This document shows, piece by piece, positions 37,086-46,506 of a stretch of DNA of 64,000 nt. Source of the stretch: Sphingobium sp. CECT 9361 (GTDB lineage Bacteria > Pseudomonadota > Alphaproteobacteria > Sphingomonadales > Sphingomonadaceae). The stretch spans positions 496,001-560,000 of the forward strand of contig NZ_CAKKNC010000001.1 of the NCBI RefSeq assembly GCF_918741285.1. The letters are read 5' to 3'. Positions within the stretch are counted from its first letter, which is position 1. Each line of letters starts with the position of its first letter. The notes under the pieces are model-generated. The model did not search any database and was not told the DNA's origin. It was given only the letters and a program-made list of their open reading frames with translations. The translations under genes were made by a program, and so were the position numbers.

Positions 37086-40000
37086 TTAAGGCGCTACTGA
37101 ACCGCCGCATCCGTTATCACCGCTTACGCTGCAATCGCTGTCCCACAGGTCTTCATTGCCTGCGCCGGTCACTGGCTCGTCGATCAGTGGCGGATATCCT
37201 TCCACCACGAAATCGCGCAGCTCAACGACGATGACCGGGAAAATCTGTCCGCCGGCAACGGCTGGATCGACGATCCGGTCGATGCTGTCACGATTGTCCT
37301 GCGTCTCGACCTCCGGCACGGTCGGCGCGATCACGCCACAGTTCGCGACATTGCCGATCAGGCAACCATTGGCAGTCGAGCGTGCCGCGAAAGACCCAAT
37401 TTGCCCCCCGCCGACGCCATTGATCGAGACAAGCGGGATTGCCTGCAGCCCCGTGACGAACGCGCCGGATGCATCTACCAGCCGTCCGTTGATGGCGATT
37501 TCCGTATTGGCCGTGGCATTCTGGATCGACACGCTGTTGGCCGTGAAACCCCGACGGTCGGCAAAGGCCGTGCCCGCGCCGCTGTTTTGAATGAACAGGT
37601 TGAGCGGCGTGGCAAAGCGTATCGTACCGGCGCGGGTGAACCCCTGATCGTTGACGGCTCCGTCGTTGATCGCCAGCCGGTTGCTGCGGGTGTCGAGCGG
37701 AATGTTGATGCCTGTTATCGCATCCAGCGTAGTGCGCGTTGCCTGATAGAAGCCGACACTGTCGATCGTCAGCACGCCGCCCAATGCCGCCCCGCTACCG
37801 CGCAGATCGATCGATCCGGTATCGGTGAACAGGTCGATGCCGTTGCCAGCCTGCAATGCCAGTCCACCTTGTTGGCCCAACCCGGTCAACTGCACCGCGC
37901 CGATGATTTCCATGCGTCCCGGCGAGTTGATGGTCAGCGTTCCGTTCAGACCCAGATTTCCCGGAACGCCCGATGCGGACGTGCCCGACGTCAGCGTAAA
38001 TCCGCCGACGGTGGTCTGCCCCTGCGGATTGATCGTTATGTTCTGCGCGAAAAGCCGCGCCATTTCGTCGCCCGACAGGCTGTACGCATTGGCCTGATCC
38101 GCGCCGCCGATATAGTCGCGGCCTTGCCGGAATGCGGCGTTCAGGATGAGCGATTGCGTCGTACCCTGCACGCCCAGGCGTCCTGCGGTGCCAATCACGA
38201 TATCGCTGGATCGCACGTCGATGGTCTGCGCATTGACTTGCCCCTGGAACCGCGCAGTCCCTTGTGCCGTGATGCGCAGCGGCCCCGTCACCAGAACCCC
38301 CGCGCCCAGATTGACGTCGCGCCCCGACGTGATCGTCAAACTGCGCGGATCGATGTTCCCGGTCACGGTTGTCGAAAGACCGCTGGTCAATGTCATATCA
38401 TCGGTGGCGGTAACCGTTCCGGCCGTCAGTTCACCCGTCGAGATGAGCGAGAGGGAGTTGCTTGCGAACGCATCCCCAATGCTGAGCGTCCCGGCGCTCA
38501 GCGAAAGGTCTCCGGCGGTCGCGGTGCCATTGGTGAAAGTAAGTGCACCGGTGCCAGCTATGGTCACGGACCGTCCGGTTGCCGTCACTGCGCCAACAGA
38601 CGACAGATCCGCCAGAAGAATAGCGCCATTCGGCGCAGTCAAACTTGTCGTCCCACCGGAACTGACCGTTGAGAAGTTAATGCCCTGATTGCCGCTAACG
38701 GTAATGCTTGCGCCCGATAGCATGTTGCCCTGCACCGACCCAGCGATGGCCTGGATATCGGCTGCAGCACCGGCACGAGCGTTCGCCAACTGGACCGAGC
38801 CAAGCTGGCTTACGATGCGGAGGTTGCCTGCGGCACGCAGCGCGCTGCCAGCATCGGCATTTATGCTACCCTGTGCCGATAGCGATACTACTCCCCCGAA
38901 CAGACTATCGACCGGGGTGGCGGGTTGATTGCTGTGCGCGATCGTAATCGTGGGGCCACTATCGGCGTTCAGCACGCCCAAAGCGCGCAGAGAGCCGCCG
39001 CCGGTAAAGGCAAAGGACGTTGCACCGTCGGTGGACAGCAACGTGTTGAACGTCTGGATCGGGTTGGCACTGCTGCTGACGTTGATGCCCGAACAGGCGC
39101 AGGCGCCATCGCCCAAGCTTGTCCCAGACAACGTCCCGTTAATCACCAGACCGCCGCCTGCGGCTGTCGATGTGTCCGTAATGTCGATCCGGCCCGCGGT
39201 AGGTCCAACGCCAAAGGTTGAGGCGGCAGGGAATATCCCGCTTGCCTGCATAGTGACCCCGTCGATGCTCCGCTGCGCGCCCAATGCCAGCGTACCAGTG
39301 TCGGCATGCAGGAGTTGCGCGATGCCGCCCGAGCCGCCACCACTCAGGCCCACGCTTGACTGGATCGGGCCGGACGGCGGTACGGGTGGGGTCGCCGAAG
39401 GGTTGCCGGGGAACGCCGGTCCAGAGCCGCCGATCCCGCCAAGCCCGCCCGTTGCATTTGCGAAGATGGATAGATTGGGTAGATCGAAGTCGCTTTGGGT
39501 TGCGCGGAACAGCGCGAGGCCGCCCGTGCTGTCGCCGCCATTGCCGCCGATCCCGCCGCTGGCGCCGGAGTTGGTGCCATTGCCGCCCGCCCCGCCAGCA
39601 CCGCCCGTTGCCTGTGCGGAAATGAGATAGTCGCCGCTGGTTGCCAACACCTGAGCCGCGTCGATGGTGAAGCGTGCGTCGCCCGCCTGCGCCGTGCCGC
39701 CATTGCCGCCAGCGCCGCCTACCGTGCCGGACACGCCGTCTGCGCCGACCCCGCCTGTGGCGTCGGCAATAAGGCTGAACGAGGAGCCGAGCGTCGTCTG
39801 ACTGTTGCCCGTCGCGACGAACCGCGCGCGCCCGCCGGTCGCCGTTCCACCGTCTGCGCCCGCCGTTCCTGCATCAAGGCCTTGTCGTGCGCTGCCGCCA
39901 AAGGCTCTGGCAGTCGCGCTGAAGCTGCCCAGTTGCGTCACTATGCCCGCGCCGTCCATCGTGGCTGCCGCAGTGCCGCCTATGGCATTGGCGCCCGCGC

Positions 40001-43000
40001 CGCCCAGACCTATGGAGCCGCCGAGAGAACTAGCCGAGGCGTTCGCATCGAGTCGTAGTGAAGCGATATTTGCGGTGCCGGGGGCGGGGAGTGCGGTCCC
40101 GACGAAATTGAAGAAGTCAGCGCTGGCCGTGCCGCCCCGCGCATCGCGCGCGCCCAGCGCCGAGGCATCGACGGTAACGCTATTCAACGTGATGGAGCCG
40201 CTCGCGCTTTCGAGCTGCGCCAGTCCGCCCAGGGCATCGCCACCGCGTCCGTTAAGCCCACCATCCGGCGCGCCGGGGCCGCTGACACCGGCAAGTCCGC
40301 CTGCAAAAATCTGAACGTTGCCATTGGGCCCGTCGATCAAGGTCGCGTTTTCGACGGCAAGCCTTGCAATGCCGCCCGTTACACTCCCGCCCGCGCCGCC
40401 TGCACCGCCGGTGCCCGGGACGCTGCTTGCCGTGCCGCCTCTGCCGGTGCCACCAACCGCCCCGGCGCTGATTACCGTGCTTTGTCCGACGGTGAATTGT
40501 GCGTTGTCGGCTACGCGAAGACCAGCCGTCCCGCCAAAGGCCGCTCCGCCGCTTCCACCTGTGACGCCGATGCCGGCGCTTTCCCCGCCATCGCCGCCTA
40601 ATCCATTGCTGAGGATCTGGAGGATGTTGGTTTGGACCTGCGTGCTGCTGCCGGTTGCGATAAACCCCGATTCGCCGGCGGTCCCGATGCCGCCATCGCC
40701 GCCGCGCCCGGTCGCGCCATTGCCGCCCTCTCCGCCAAATCCTTCGGCGGTGATATCCAGTTGATTTGTCACGGTGAATGCGCCGAAGCTGACGGTCAAC
40801 TGGGCACCCAGGCCGTTGGTACCGCCATTGCCCGCTCCGCCATTGCCACCTGTTGCGCCAATGCCGCCTCTCGTGCCCGCTCCATTTGCGCTGATCGTCA
40901 GGTTCGTGAGGATCGGATCGACATCGACCACCATATTTGCGCGACCGCCCGTGCCCGACCCGCCTCTGCCGCCCGCGCCGATGCCAACGGCATAGATGGG
41001 CTGGCCGAACGCATCATAGCCCACGATCGCCTTGGCGTCGCCCGCGACACCGCCTCTGCCGTTCGCTTCGACGCCGATTACGCCCAGGCTATGCCCTTCG
41101 CTGGCCAGCGTGAACTGGGCGGTGCCGCCAGTGCCGCTGCCTGCGTTGCCGCCTGCGCCGTCACTGCCGTTACGTCCGCCATCGCCGCCGGTGCCGAACG
41201 CAGAGATCGTGATGAACGGACTGGTAAGCGTGCCGCCCGCCAGCACGAAATCGACGGTGCCACCCGACCCGCTGCCGCCGCTCCCCGCTCCGTAAGCGTC
41301 ATCAGTGTCGCTCAGTTCGGACGTGCCGCCCATGCCGCCAGTACCAACGGCGGACACATTCAGACTGGTTACGTTGACCACGGCATTGCTGCCGAAATCC
41401 ATCAGGAAACTGGCTGTGCCGCCAACGGACGCGCCGCCATCGACGGCATTTGCATCTAGGGTGGCGCCACCGGCGCCCCCTCGGCCCCCGGCCGAGACGG
41501 TGAGGGTGCCTACGGTAATCGTTCCAGACCGCGCTTCGAAACTGGCCGCGCCGCCCCGTCCGACCCCCGCGATTGCACCGATGGAGTCGGTGCTGAAGGG
41601 GCTCTCCGCGTCTCCCCCCACGCCCAGTGCCGAAATGGTCAACGTCCCGATCGTTGCCGTGCCGCCTGCCATCAGGAAACTGGCCGTACCGCCTGTACCG
41701 GTGCCCGCTTGAAACGCCGTCACGCCGCCCCCGTCACACCCCGGACAGGTCACAGCAGACGCCCCACCAAAGCTGTCGGCGGTGATCTCAAGGGTATCTG
41801 CGGAGAACTGCCCACCCAGAATATTGAACACGACACCGCCGCCAACGGCGTCGCCGCCATTGCCAGCGACGAAGCTGGGGCCTTCGGATGGGGCCGTAGC
41901 GACTGCTTTGGCGTCCACGTTGAACGCGCCTAAGGAAAGCACAGCGGAATTTTGCGCGCCAGCACGGCTTTCTACCGTGACCGTACCCGCCGTTGCGGTG
42001 CCGGAGATGCCCACAATGCCATCCCCGTTGCGCGATTCGCCAGCCTGTGCCGAAGCATAAGCGGTGAAATCGCCGGGCAAGGTCAGATCGGCGTCGCTGG
42101 CATATATCAGTATGTTGCCACCCTGACCGCTCGACCCATTGACGCCTCTGGCCCCTGAGCCGGTAGCGGTTATCTCGCAAAACGCGTTGACACAATCGGT
42201 CAGGGCAAAGCTTCCCCGCTGCGCGCCGGGGCTGCTTGCAAAGAGGGTGACGTTGCCGGCGGTCGCGTTCCCCGGCGTGTCGGCATTGATTGCATTGGCC
42301 CGCGTATAAAGTTCAATGCTGCCTGCGGAAAAGGTCCCGCTTTCCGCGCTCAACGATATGTTGCCGCCGAAGGCAGTCGGTCCGGTCGTTGGGGTTTGCG
42401 TAAACACCTGATTGGCCCCACGCGCCTGTGCTGAAGCGAAATAATCCAGCACCATGCTCAATGTGCCACCGTCGCGAGCGCGTGTCGTAATATTGCTGCC
42501 GCGCACTTCGGACGGACCGCTCCCCGGACCATAGGCATAGGCGTCGCCATAGAGCGATATGGACTGCGACAGATTGAGCGTCGCGCCATTGCGCACGTCG
42601 ATGGTGATGCCGTTCGCGCCCGGCGTGGCCCCGGCCATTGTGCCGCCATTGGTGGAATAGCCCGCAACGCTGGATACATCGGCGAACAGGGCGGTCCAGT
42701 CATGCGTACCGCTGGAAATATCGACATAGATGTCGCCTGCAGTGGCCAGACCCGCTGCGCCCGTCGATGACGTTCCTGCAGTCGCCTGCGCGCGCAGAGT
42801 GACATCGGCAAAGTCCATCGTGCCGCCCGCGCCGGTTACCCGGATGGTGCCGCCTTGCCCATCGCCGCCGATTGAGGGAGGCGTCGACAGGAAGTACCCG
42901 TTACCTGATGCGTCCAGCGTCATACTGCCGATCGTATACGTCCCGGCATTGAGCGCTTCCAACGTGATCGCGCCGCCTATGGCATTGCCGGAGCGGGTTG

Positions 43001-44447
43001 CGTCGGCACTGGCATTGGCGGTGGCGTCGACGGCCAGACTACCGAAGCGGATGTCGCCACCGTCCGAACTGATGGTGACAGTGCCGCCCACTGCATCGGG
43101 CGCGACGAACGTGCCACTGCCCCGTGCGTTGATCGTCATCTGTCCCGCGACATTAATGAAGCCCGATGCGGCCGAAGTGATGGCGTCGCCAAAGGCGCTG
43201 ACACCGATCGAGCCGCCATCGGTCCCGGTGCCGGCATTAAGCGTGAGGTTGCCCAGCGCTGTAATGGAGGCATCCTCGCCAGCGAACAGCGTCACCGAAC
43301 TCAGTGCATTCAATGTCGCATCGGCGGAGAACTGCGTGGCGGCCCCGGAACTGACGGTAATACCGTCGGTTGCCGATCCGTTGAGTTGCGATGAGAACGT
43401 CCCCGCCCCGATGCTTATACCCGCAGCACCTGTCGCGGTGCTATTGGGTGCCGCCGCGACTATACCGTTTTCAACGTCGTAACCCGATGACAACACCACC
43501 GCGCTGTTCTCTTCCAGGGCGGTTGCTGCAGCGGCATAGCCGATGTCGCCGGACAGCAACATGGTGAGCGCATTGTTCTTCGGTACGGCCACCATGAAAA
43601 CACGCTGCGGATCGGGAGTGGTCGGGCTCGCATCGACCGAGGCCGGTCCGGTCGTCGTCCCCGTATGCTCCACGCCATGCGCGTCGGTCGTGCCGACCGT
43701 CACCGCTATGTCGAACAGCCCGCCATTGATCCGAATGTCCGCCTGCTCGGCCCCCACATAGGCCGTCGATCCGTTGACGCTGACAGTGCCGCCCTGCACC
43801 ACGCGCGGCGCGACAAGCGCGATATAGCTGTTGCTTGACGAAGCGGTTATCTGCGCGCCTGAGGCGATGGTGACTCCCGCCGTGCTGCCCACGGCACCGC
43901 GAAAGCGGATCGTGTTGTTCGCGCCGTACAGTCCGCCCGTCGTGTCGATCTGATTGCTTGTAAGAACCAGATTGCCGACATCGAACACGCTATTAGCGCC
44001 AACCGCAAATCCGCCGGGCGTATAGAACCATACCGATCCGCCCGCGACGCCATTGAAGCGGCTCTGGATCGTGCCATTCAACTCGATGACGCGCGATACT
44101 GGCACACCCGCGCCCGTAGTGGGCTGGATGCGGTTAAGGACGGTGAAGTCCGTAATCGTCGCACTGACCTGCTCCTGAAACAGGACGCTGTTTGCCTGCG
44201 GCAGAAAATCAATTGGCCCCGTACCATTCTGGTCCGAAGGCTGCCAGTCGATGATGGATTCGCGATCGCTCAGCGAAATGATGTTGTTCGATCCGCTGAT
44301 CGAAGGGCCGATCCCTTCGCTGCCGAACGTGCCGGTGACATTGCCCAGAAAGCCCTGCTGCGCTTGCGCAGGCAGGATCGAAGCGACTGCGCCCATGGCA
44401 AGCGCCGTGGCGCAGGTGCAGAACAATCGTTGCTTCAGCTTATGCAT
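37086..44447 (-). CDS. Large Gly-rich filamentous-haemagglutinin-like exoprotein (TpsA)
   Basis: The protein has 2453 residues. A signal peptide (MHKLKQRLFCTCATALAMGA... cut near AQAQ) precedes a TPS-type secretion domain (about 30-290): VIELNGTIQSRFNGVAGG, FYTPGGFAVGANSVFDVGNL, IALVAPRVVQGGTVSVNG. A long beta-helix-like middle follows, with about 850-1700 made of degenerate repeats of 50-60 residues (pattern GGxAxF...ISAxGxGGxGG). The last 110 residues contain two Cys pairs, CLIGNVANC and CSVSGDNGC, both C-x7-C. It would be secreted across the outer membrane by the TpsB partner encoded directly upstream (1-base overlap, TAATG; GGAGG Shine-Dalgarno). Function as adhesin is inferred from the family; no toxin domain is visible at the C-terminus. 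Confidence 0.85.
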   Translation of the reverse strand: MHKLKQRLFCTCATALAMGAVASILPAQAQQGFLGNVTGTFGSEGIGPSISGSNNIISLSDRESIIDWQPSDQNGTGPIDFLPQANSVLFQEQVSATITDFTVLNRIQPTTGAGVPVSRVIELNGTIQSRFNGVAGGSVWFYTPGGFAVGANSVFDVGNLVLTSNQIDTTGGLYGANNTIRFRGAVGSTAGVTIASGAQITASSSNSYIALVAPRVVQGGTVSVNGSTAYVGAEQADIRINGGLFDIAVTVGTTDAHGVEHTGTTTGPASVDASPTTPDPQRVFMVAVPKNNALTMLLSGDIGYAAAATALEENSAVVLSSGYDVENGIVAAAPNSTATGAAGISIGAGTFSSQLNGSATDGITVSSGAATQFSADATLNALSSVTLFAGEDASITALGNLTLNAGTGTDGGSIGVSAFGDAITSAASGFINVAGQMTINARGSGTFVAPDAVGGTVTISSDGGDIRFGSLAVDATANASADATRSGNAIGGAITLEALNAGTYTIGSMTLDASGNGYFLSTPPSIGGDGQGGTIRVTGAGGTMDFADVTLRAQATAGTSSTGAAGLATAGDIYVDISSGTHDWTALFADVSSVAGYSTNGGTMAGATPGANGITIDVRNGATLNLSQSISLYGDAYAYGPGSGPSEVRGSNITTRARDGGTLSMVLDYFASAQARGANQVFTQTPTTGPTAFGGNISLSAESGTFSAGSIELYTRANAINADTPGNATAGNVTLFASSPGAQRGSFALTDCVNAFCEITATGSGARGVNGSSGQGGNILIYASDADLTLPGDFTAYASAQAGESRNGDGIVGISGTATAGTVTVESRAGAQNSAVLSLGAFNVDAKAVATAPSEGPSFVAGNGGDAVGGGVVFNILGGQFSADTLEITADSFGGASAVTCPGCDGGGVTAFQAGTGTGGTASFLMAGGTATIGTLTISALGVGGDAESPFSTDSIGAIAGVGRGGAASFEARSGTITVGTLTVSAGGRGGAGGATLDANAVDGGASVGGTASFLMDFGSNAVVNVTSLNVSAVGTGGMGGTSELSDTDDAYGAGSGGSGSGGTVDFVLAGGTLTSPFITISAFGTGGDGGRNGSDGAGGNAGSGTGGTAQFTLASEGHSLGVIGVEANGRGGVAGDAKAIVGYDAFGQPIYAVGIGAGGRGGSGTGGRANMVVDVDPILTNLTISANGAGTRGGIGATGGNGGAGNGGTNGLGAQLTVSFGAFTVTNQLDITAEGFGGEGGNGATGRGGDGGIGTAGESGFIATGSSTQVQTNILQILSNGLGGDGGESAGIGVTGGSGGAAFGGTAGLRVADNAQFTVGQSTVISAGAVGGTGRGGTASSVPGTGGAGGAGGSVTGGIARLAVENATLIDGPNGNVQIFAGGLAGVSGPGAPDGGLNGRGGDALGGLAQLESASGSITLNSVTVDASALGARDARGGTASADFFNFVGTALPAPGTANIASLRLDANASASSLGGSIGLGGAGANAIGGTAAATMDGAGIVTQLGSFSATARAFGGSARQGLDAGTAGADGGTATGGRARFVATGNSQTTLGSSFSLIADATGGVGADGVSGTVGGAGGNGGTAQAGDARFTIDAAQVLATSGDYLISAQATGGAGGAGGNGTNSGASGGIGGNGGDSTGGLALFRATQSDFDLPNLSIFANATGGLGGIGGSGPAFPGNPSATPPVPPSGPIQSSVGLSGGGSGGIAQLLHADTGTLALGAQRSIDGVTMQASGIFPAASTFGVGPTAGRIDITDTSTAAGGGLVINGTLSGTSLGDGACACSGINVSSSANPIQTFNTLLSTDGATSFAFTGGGSLRALGVLNADSGPTITIAHSNQPATPVDSLFGGVVSLSAQGSINADAGSALRAAGNLRIVSQLGSVQLANARAGAAADIQAIAGSVQGNMLSGASITVSGNQGINFSTVSSGGTTSLTAPNGAILLADLSSVGAVTATGRSVTIAGTGALTFTNGTATAGDLSLSAGTLSIGDAFASNSLSLISTGELTAGTVTATDDMTLTSGLSTTVTGNIDPRSLTITSGRDVNLGAGVLVTGPLRITAQGTARFQGQVNAQTIDVRSSDIVIGTAGRLGVQGTTQSLILNAAFRQGRDYIGGADQANAYSLSGDEMARLFAQNITINPQGQTTVGGFTLTSGTSASGVPGNLGLNGTLTINSPGRMEIIGAVQLTGLGQQGGLALQAGNGIDLFTDTGSIDLRGSGAALGGVLTIDSVGFYQATRTTLDAITGINIPLDTRSNRLAINDGAVNDQGFTRAGTIRFATPLNLFIQNSGAGTAFADRRGFTANSVSIQNATANTEIAINGRLVDASGAFVTGLQAIPLVSINGVGGGQIGSFAARSTANGCLIGNVANCGVIAPTVPEVETQDNRDSIDRIVDPAVAGGQIFPVIVVELRDFVVEGYPPLIDEPVTGAGNEDLWDSDCSVSGDNGCGGSVAP
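39390..41900 (-). repeat. Degenerate tandem Gly-rich repeats inside the exoprotein gene
   Basis: This part of the gene encodes successive units like GGTASFLMAGGTATIGTLTI then SALGVGG, GGAASFEARSGTITVGTLTV, GGTVDFVLAGGTLTSPFITI and GGTAQFTLASEGHSLGV, each followed by a cluster such as GGMGG or GGNGGAGNGG. The coding strand is strongly G-rich with GGC/GGT codons, so the plus strand reads as runs of CCGCC. Unit borders are blurred, indicating an old expansion rather than recent perfect copies. Confidence 0.7.
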
Positions 44448-46252
44448 TATCGCCTCCAGGGCAGCAATTGGGCGGTCACCGACAGGAGCACGCGCACGTC
44501 GCTGCGCTGTGTTTCGAAAGTCGTGGTCTTGAGCGGCGCGGCGACGGTCAGGTCGTATCGCGCACGGCTGCCGAATGCGCCGCGTATGCCGCCGCCCGCC
44601 GAAAACAGCCTTTGCGGGTCGATTCCGTCAAAGGCGCTGGACCTGTTCCATATCCATGCCGCGTCGAAAAAGGCGAAAGGCTGGACGGTCAGATCCTTCG
44701 GCCCCCGTGGCATCGCGCTGCCAATGCGTATTTCGGCGGCAAAGCCGACACCGCTGTCGCCAATCAAAATGCCGGGATCATAGCCGCGCCCGACCGTATA
44801 ATTGCCGGCGCTCATCTGCTCATAGGCCAGCAGCGCATCGGGCGAATATTGTGCGCGCGGCGACAATGTGAAGGCGATGTTGGGCACCGGACGATATTCG
44901 CCATAGCCGTTCAGCCGCACGGCAAACCCGCTCGGATCGGCTTCGATACGGCCCAGCGGAACCCGCGGCGCTGCGCAATTTACACCGCCGGGACCGCAAG
45001 GCTTGCTAGCGCCCAGCGCGTCCAGCCCCTGCCGCAACTCCACCGATCCGCCCACGCGCCATTTGGGTTCCCCGGCGGAATAGCCCGCCGTGCTCGTCAG
45101 GCTGGCTGCGTCGATGGCTTCGGCATCGAGCCGCGCGAAAACCACGCGCAGCTTGTCGCGGTTCAGCGGCACATTGCTGAATTCGACTTTCTGGTCAACG
45201 ATGTCGATACCGACCGCGCTGATTAGGTTGCGCGATTGCCGCCGCACCAGCGGATAGCTCAGCGTCAGGCTGCCGATCAGCGTTTTGGATTTGAGCGTGC
45301 GGTTGACGATATCCGGCTTGGTCCACGCATGAGTGAGATCGCCCGACAGCCGGACGCCATCGCTGCCGATACCCATGCTATGCCCGACCTGCAGGACGGT
45401 TTGCTCGCTGGTCTGCGCCGTGGAAAAGATGCTGAAGACAGTGCTGTCAGCCATGCCGGTAATGTCGTTCACTTGCAAACGGGCCAGCGCACCGAAGCGT
45501 CCCACGCTTTGCGACCCGAGGTTTTGCACATTGACGTCGAGTTGTACCTGGCGTCGCGTCACCTGCACTTCGCCGATGACTTCACCCGGCTTGCCCGACC
45601 CTGCCGGACGCAGCGCGAGCCGCACATCATAGCCGGGCATATCGCGCGCGAGCAGCAGGTGCCGTTCGGCATCGTGCACGTTGAACACCGGCTGATTGCT
45701 CAGCGCATTAAGATGCGCGGCGATCATTTTCTCGCTATTGCCTGCGTCGCCGCGCACTTCGACGCCGACCAGCTTGGCCATCAGCACGTCCATGACGACG
45801 GTGCCGCCCTTCTCGATGCGTTGGGCAGGCACCTGTACGGCGGCGAGATAGCCGCGCGCACGGAGCGCCGTCGCGGCGCGGTCGCGCACTTCGCACAGGG
45901 TCGCAATCGGCACTTCGCGCCCGGCGAACTCTGCCCAGCTATCGCGCAGGCTTTCCGGATCGACTGCCGCCATGTTGTTGAACTGCACGCTGGCGAAGGT
46001 CACCATGACCTTGGCATATTGCGGATCGGCAAGCGGGCAGGGTGCGCGCTCCACGCCACCGTCGACGGTCAGACGGGAAGGAGCGGGGGCTTGGGTTGTC
46101 GGCATAGTGCCGCGTTCGATTTCCTCGCGTGTGGGTGCACCGCCTGTGGGTGGAACGGCCTGCGCCAGTGCCACGCCGGGCAGCAGGGCAGACGTCGTCA
46201 AGAGCGCGAGAATGCGCGATCCGAAACAGCCTGCACGAAAATTCAGCCCCAT
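44447..46252 (-). CDS. ShlB/FhaC/HecB-family two-partner secretion transporter (TpsB)
   Basis: The protein has 601 residues from the ATG at 46252, with GGGGA seven bases upstream; an earlier in-frame start at 46279 adds nine residues. A signal peptide (ILALLTTSALLPGVALAQA) is followed by a Pro-rich N-terminal helix region, POTRA-type domains (about 90-250; VQFNNMAAVDPESLRDSW, VRDRAATALRARGYLAAVQV) and a C-terminal 16-strand-like barrel. The VRGY-equivalent loop motif is VGRGYDPGI, and the C-terminus has FFDAAWIWNR. It inserts in the outer membrane and exports the exoprotein encoded next. Confidence 0.9.
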   Translation of the reverse strand: MGLNFRAGCFGSRILALLTTSALLPGVALAQAVPPTGGAPTREEIERGTMPTTQAPAPSRLTVDGGVERAPCPLADPQYAKVMVTFASVQFNNMAAVDPESLRDSWAEFAGREVPIATLCEVRDRAATALRARGYLAAVQVPAQRIEKGGTVVMDVLMAKLVGVEVRGDAGNSEKMIAAHLNALSNQPVFNVHDAERHLLLARDMPGYDVRLALRPAGSGKPGEVIGEVQVTRRQVQLDVNVQNLGSQSVGRFGALARLQVNDITGMADSTVFSIFSTAQTSEQTVLQVGHSMGIGSDGVRLSGDLTHAWTKPDIVNRTLKSKTLIGSLTLSYPLVRRQSRNLISAVGIDIVDQKVEFSNVPLNRDKLRVVFARLDAEAIDAASLTSTAGYSAGEPKWRVGGSVELRQGLDALGASKPCGPGGVNCAAPRVPLGRIEADPSGFAVRLNGYGEYRPVPNIAFTLSPRAQYSPDALLAYEQMSAGNYTVGRGYDPGILIGDSGVGFAAEIRIGSAMPRGPKDLTVQPFAFFDAAWIWNRSSAFDGIDPQRLFSAGGGIRGAFGSRARYDLTVAAPLKTTTFETQRSDVRVLLSVTAQLLPWRR

Positions 46253-46304
46253 TACGATCCCCCGACCGTTCGCGCGCAACTATGTGTTACGCTTGCGAAA
46301 ACAG

Positions 46305-46500
46305 TGTCTTATATGCGCGAAAGACGACAGTGGCCGCACCACCGACTGTCTTGATATGTCTGCGACCGTAAAGGGACTCGGCACCGCTCTTGTGGCGGCG
46401 CTCATCAGGGCGATGGCCTATCAGCCTGCCTCGTCGCTGACAAGCGCAGGCATGATCCGACCATGTCCCTTTATGAGCCGCTTGGGTCTTTATATGTCTC
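46305..46500. promoter_or_regulatory. Three spaced copies of a TCTTnATATG motif upstream of tpsB
   Basis: TGTCTTATATGCGCG (46305-46319), TGTCTTGATATGTCTGCG (46347-46364) and GTCTTTATATGTCTC (46486-46500) share a core that reads (G)ACATATnAAGAC on the operon strand. The middle copy overlaps an inverted repeat GACAGT...ACTGTC (46326-46350). They lie in the 254-base gap between the secreted-protein gene and tpsB and may be operators or alternative -10 regions (TATAAG). No protein gene is supported in this gap. Confidence 0.45.
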
Positions 46501-46506
46501 GGCCAA

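Noticed and set aside
39390..41900. CRISPR-like repetitive DNA
   Set aside because: The repeats are degenerate, in frame and Gly-coding, without constant spacers or cas genes.
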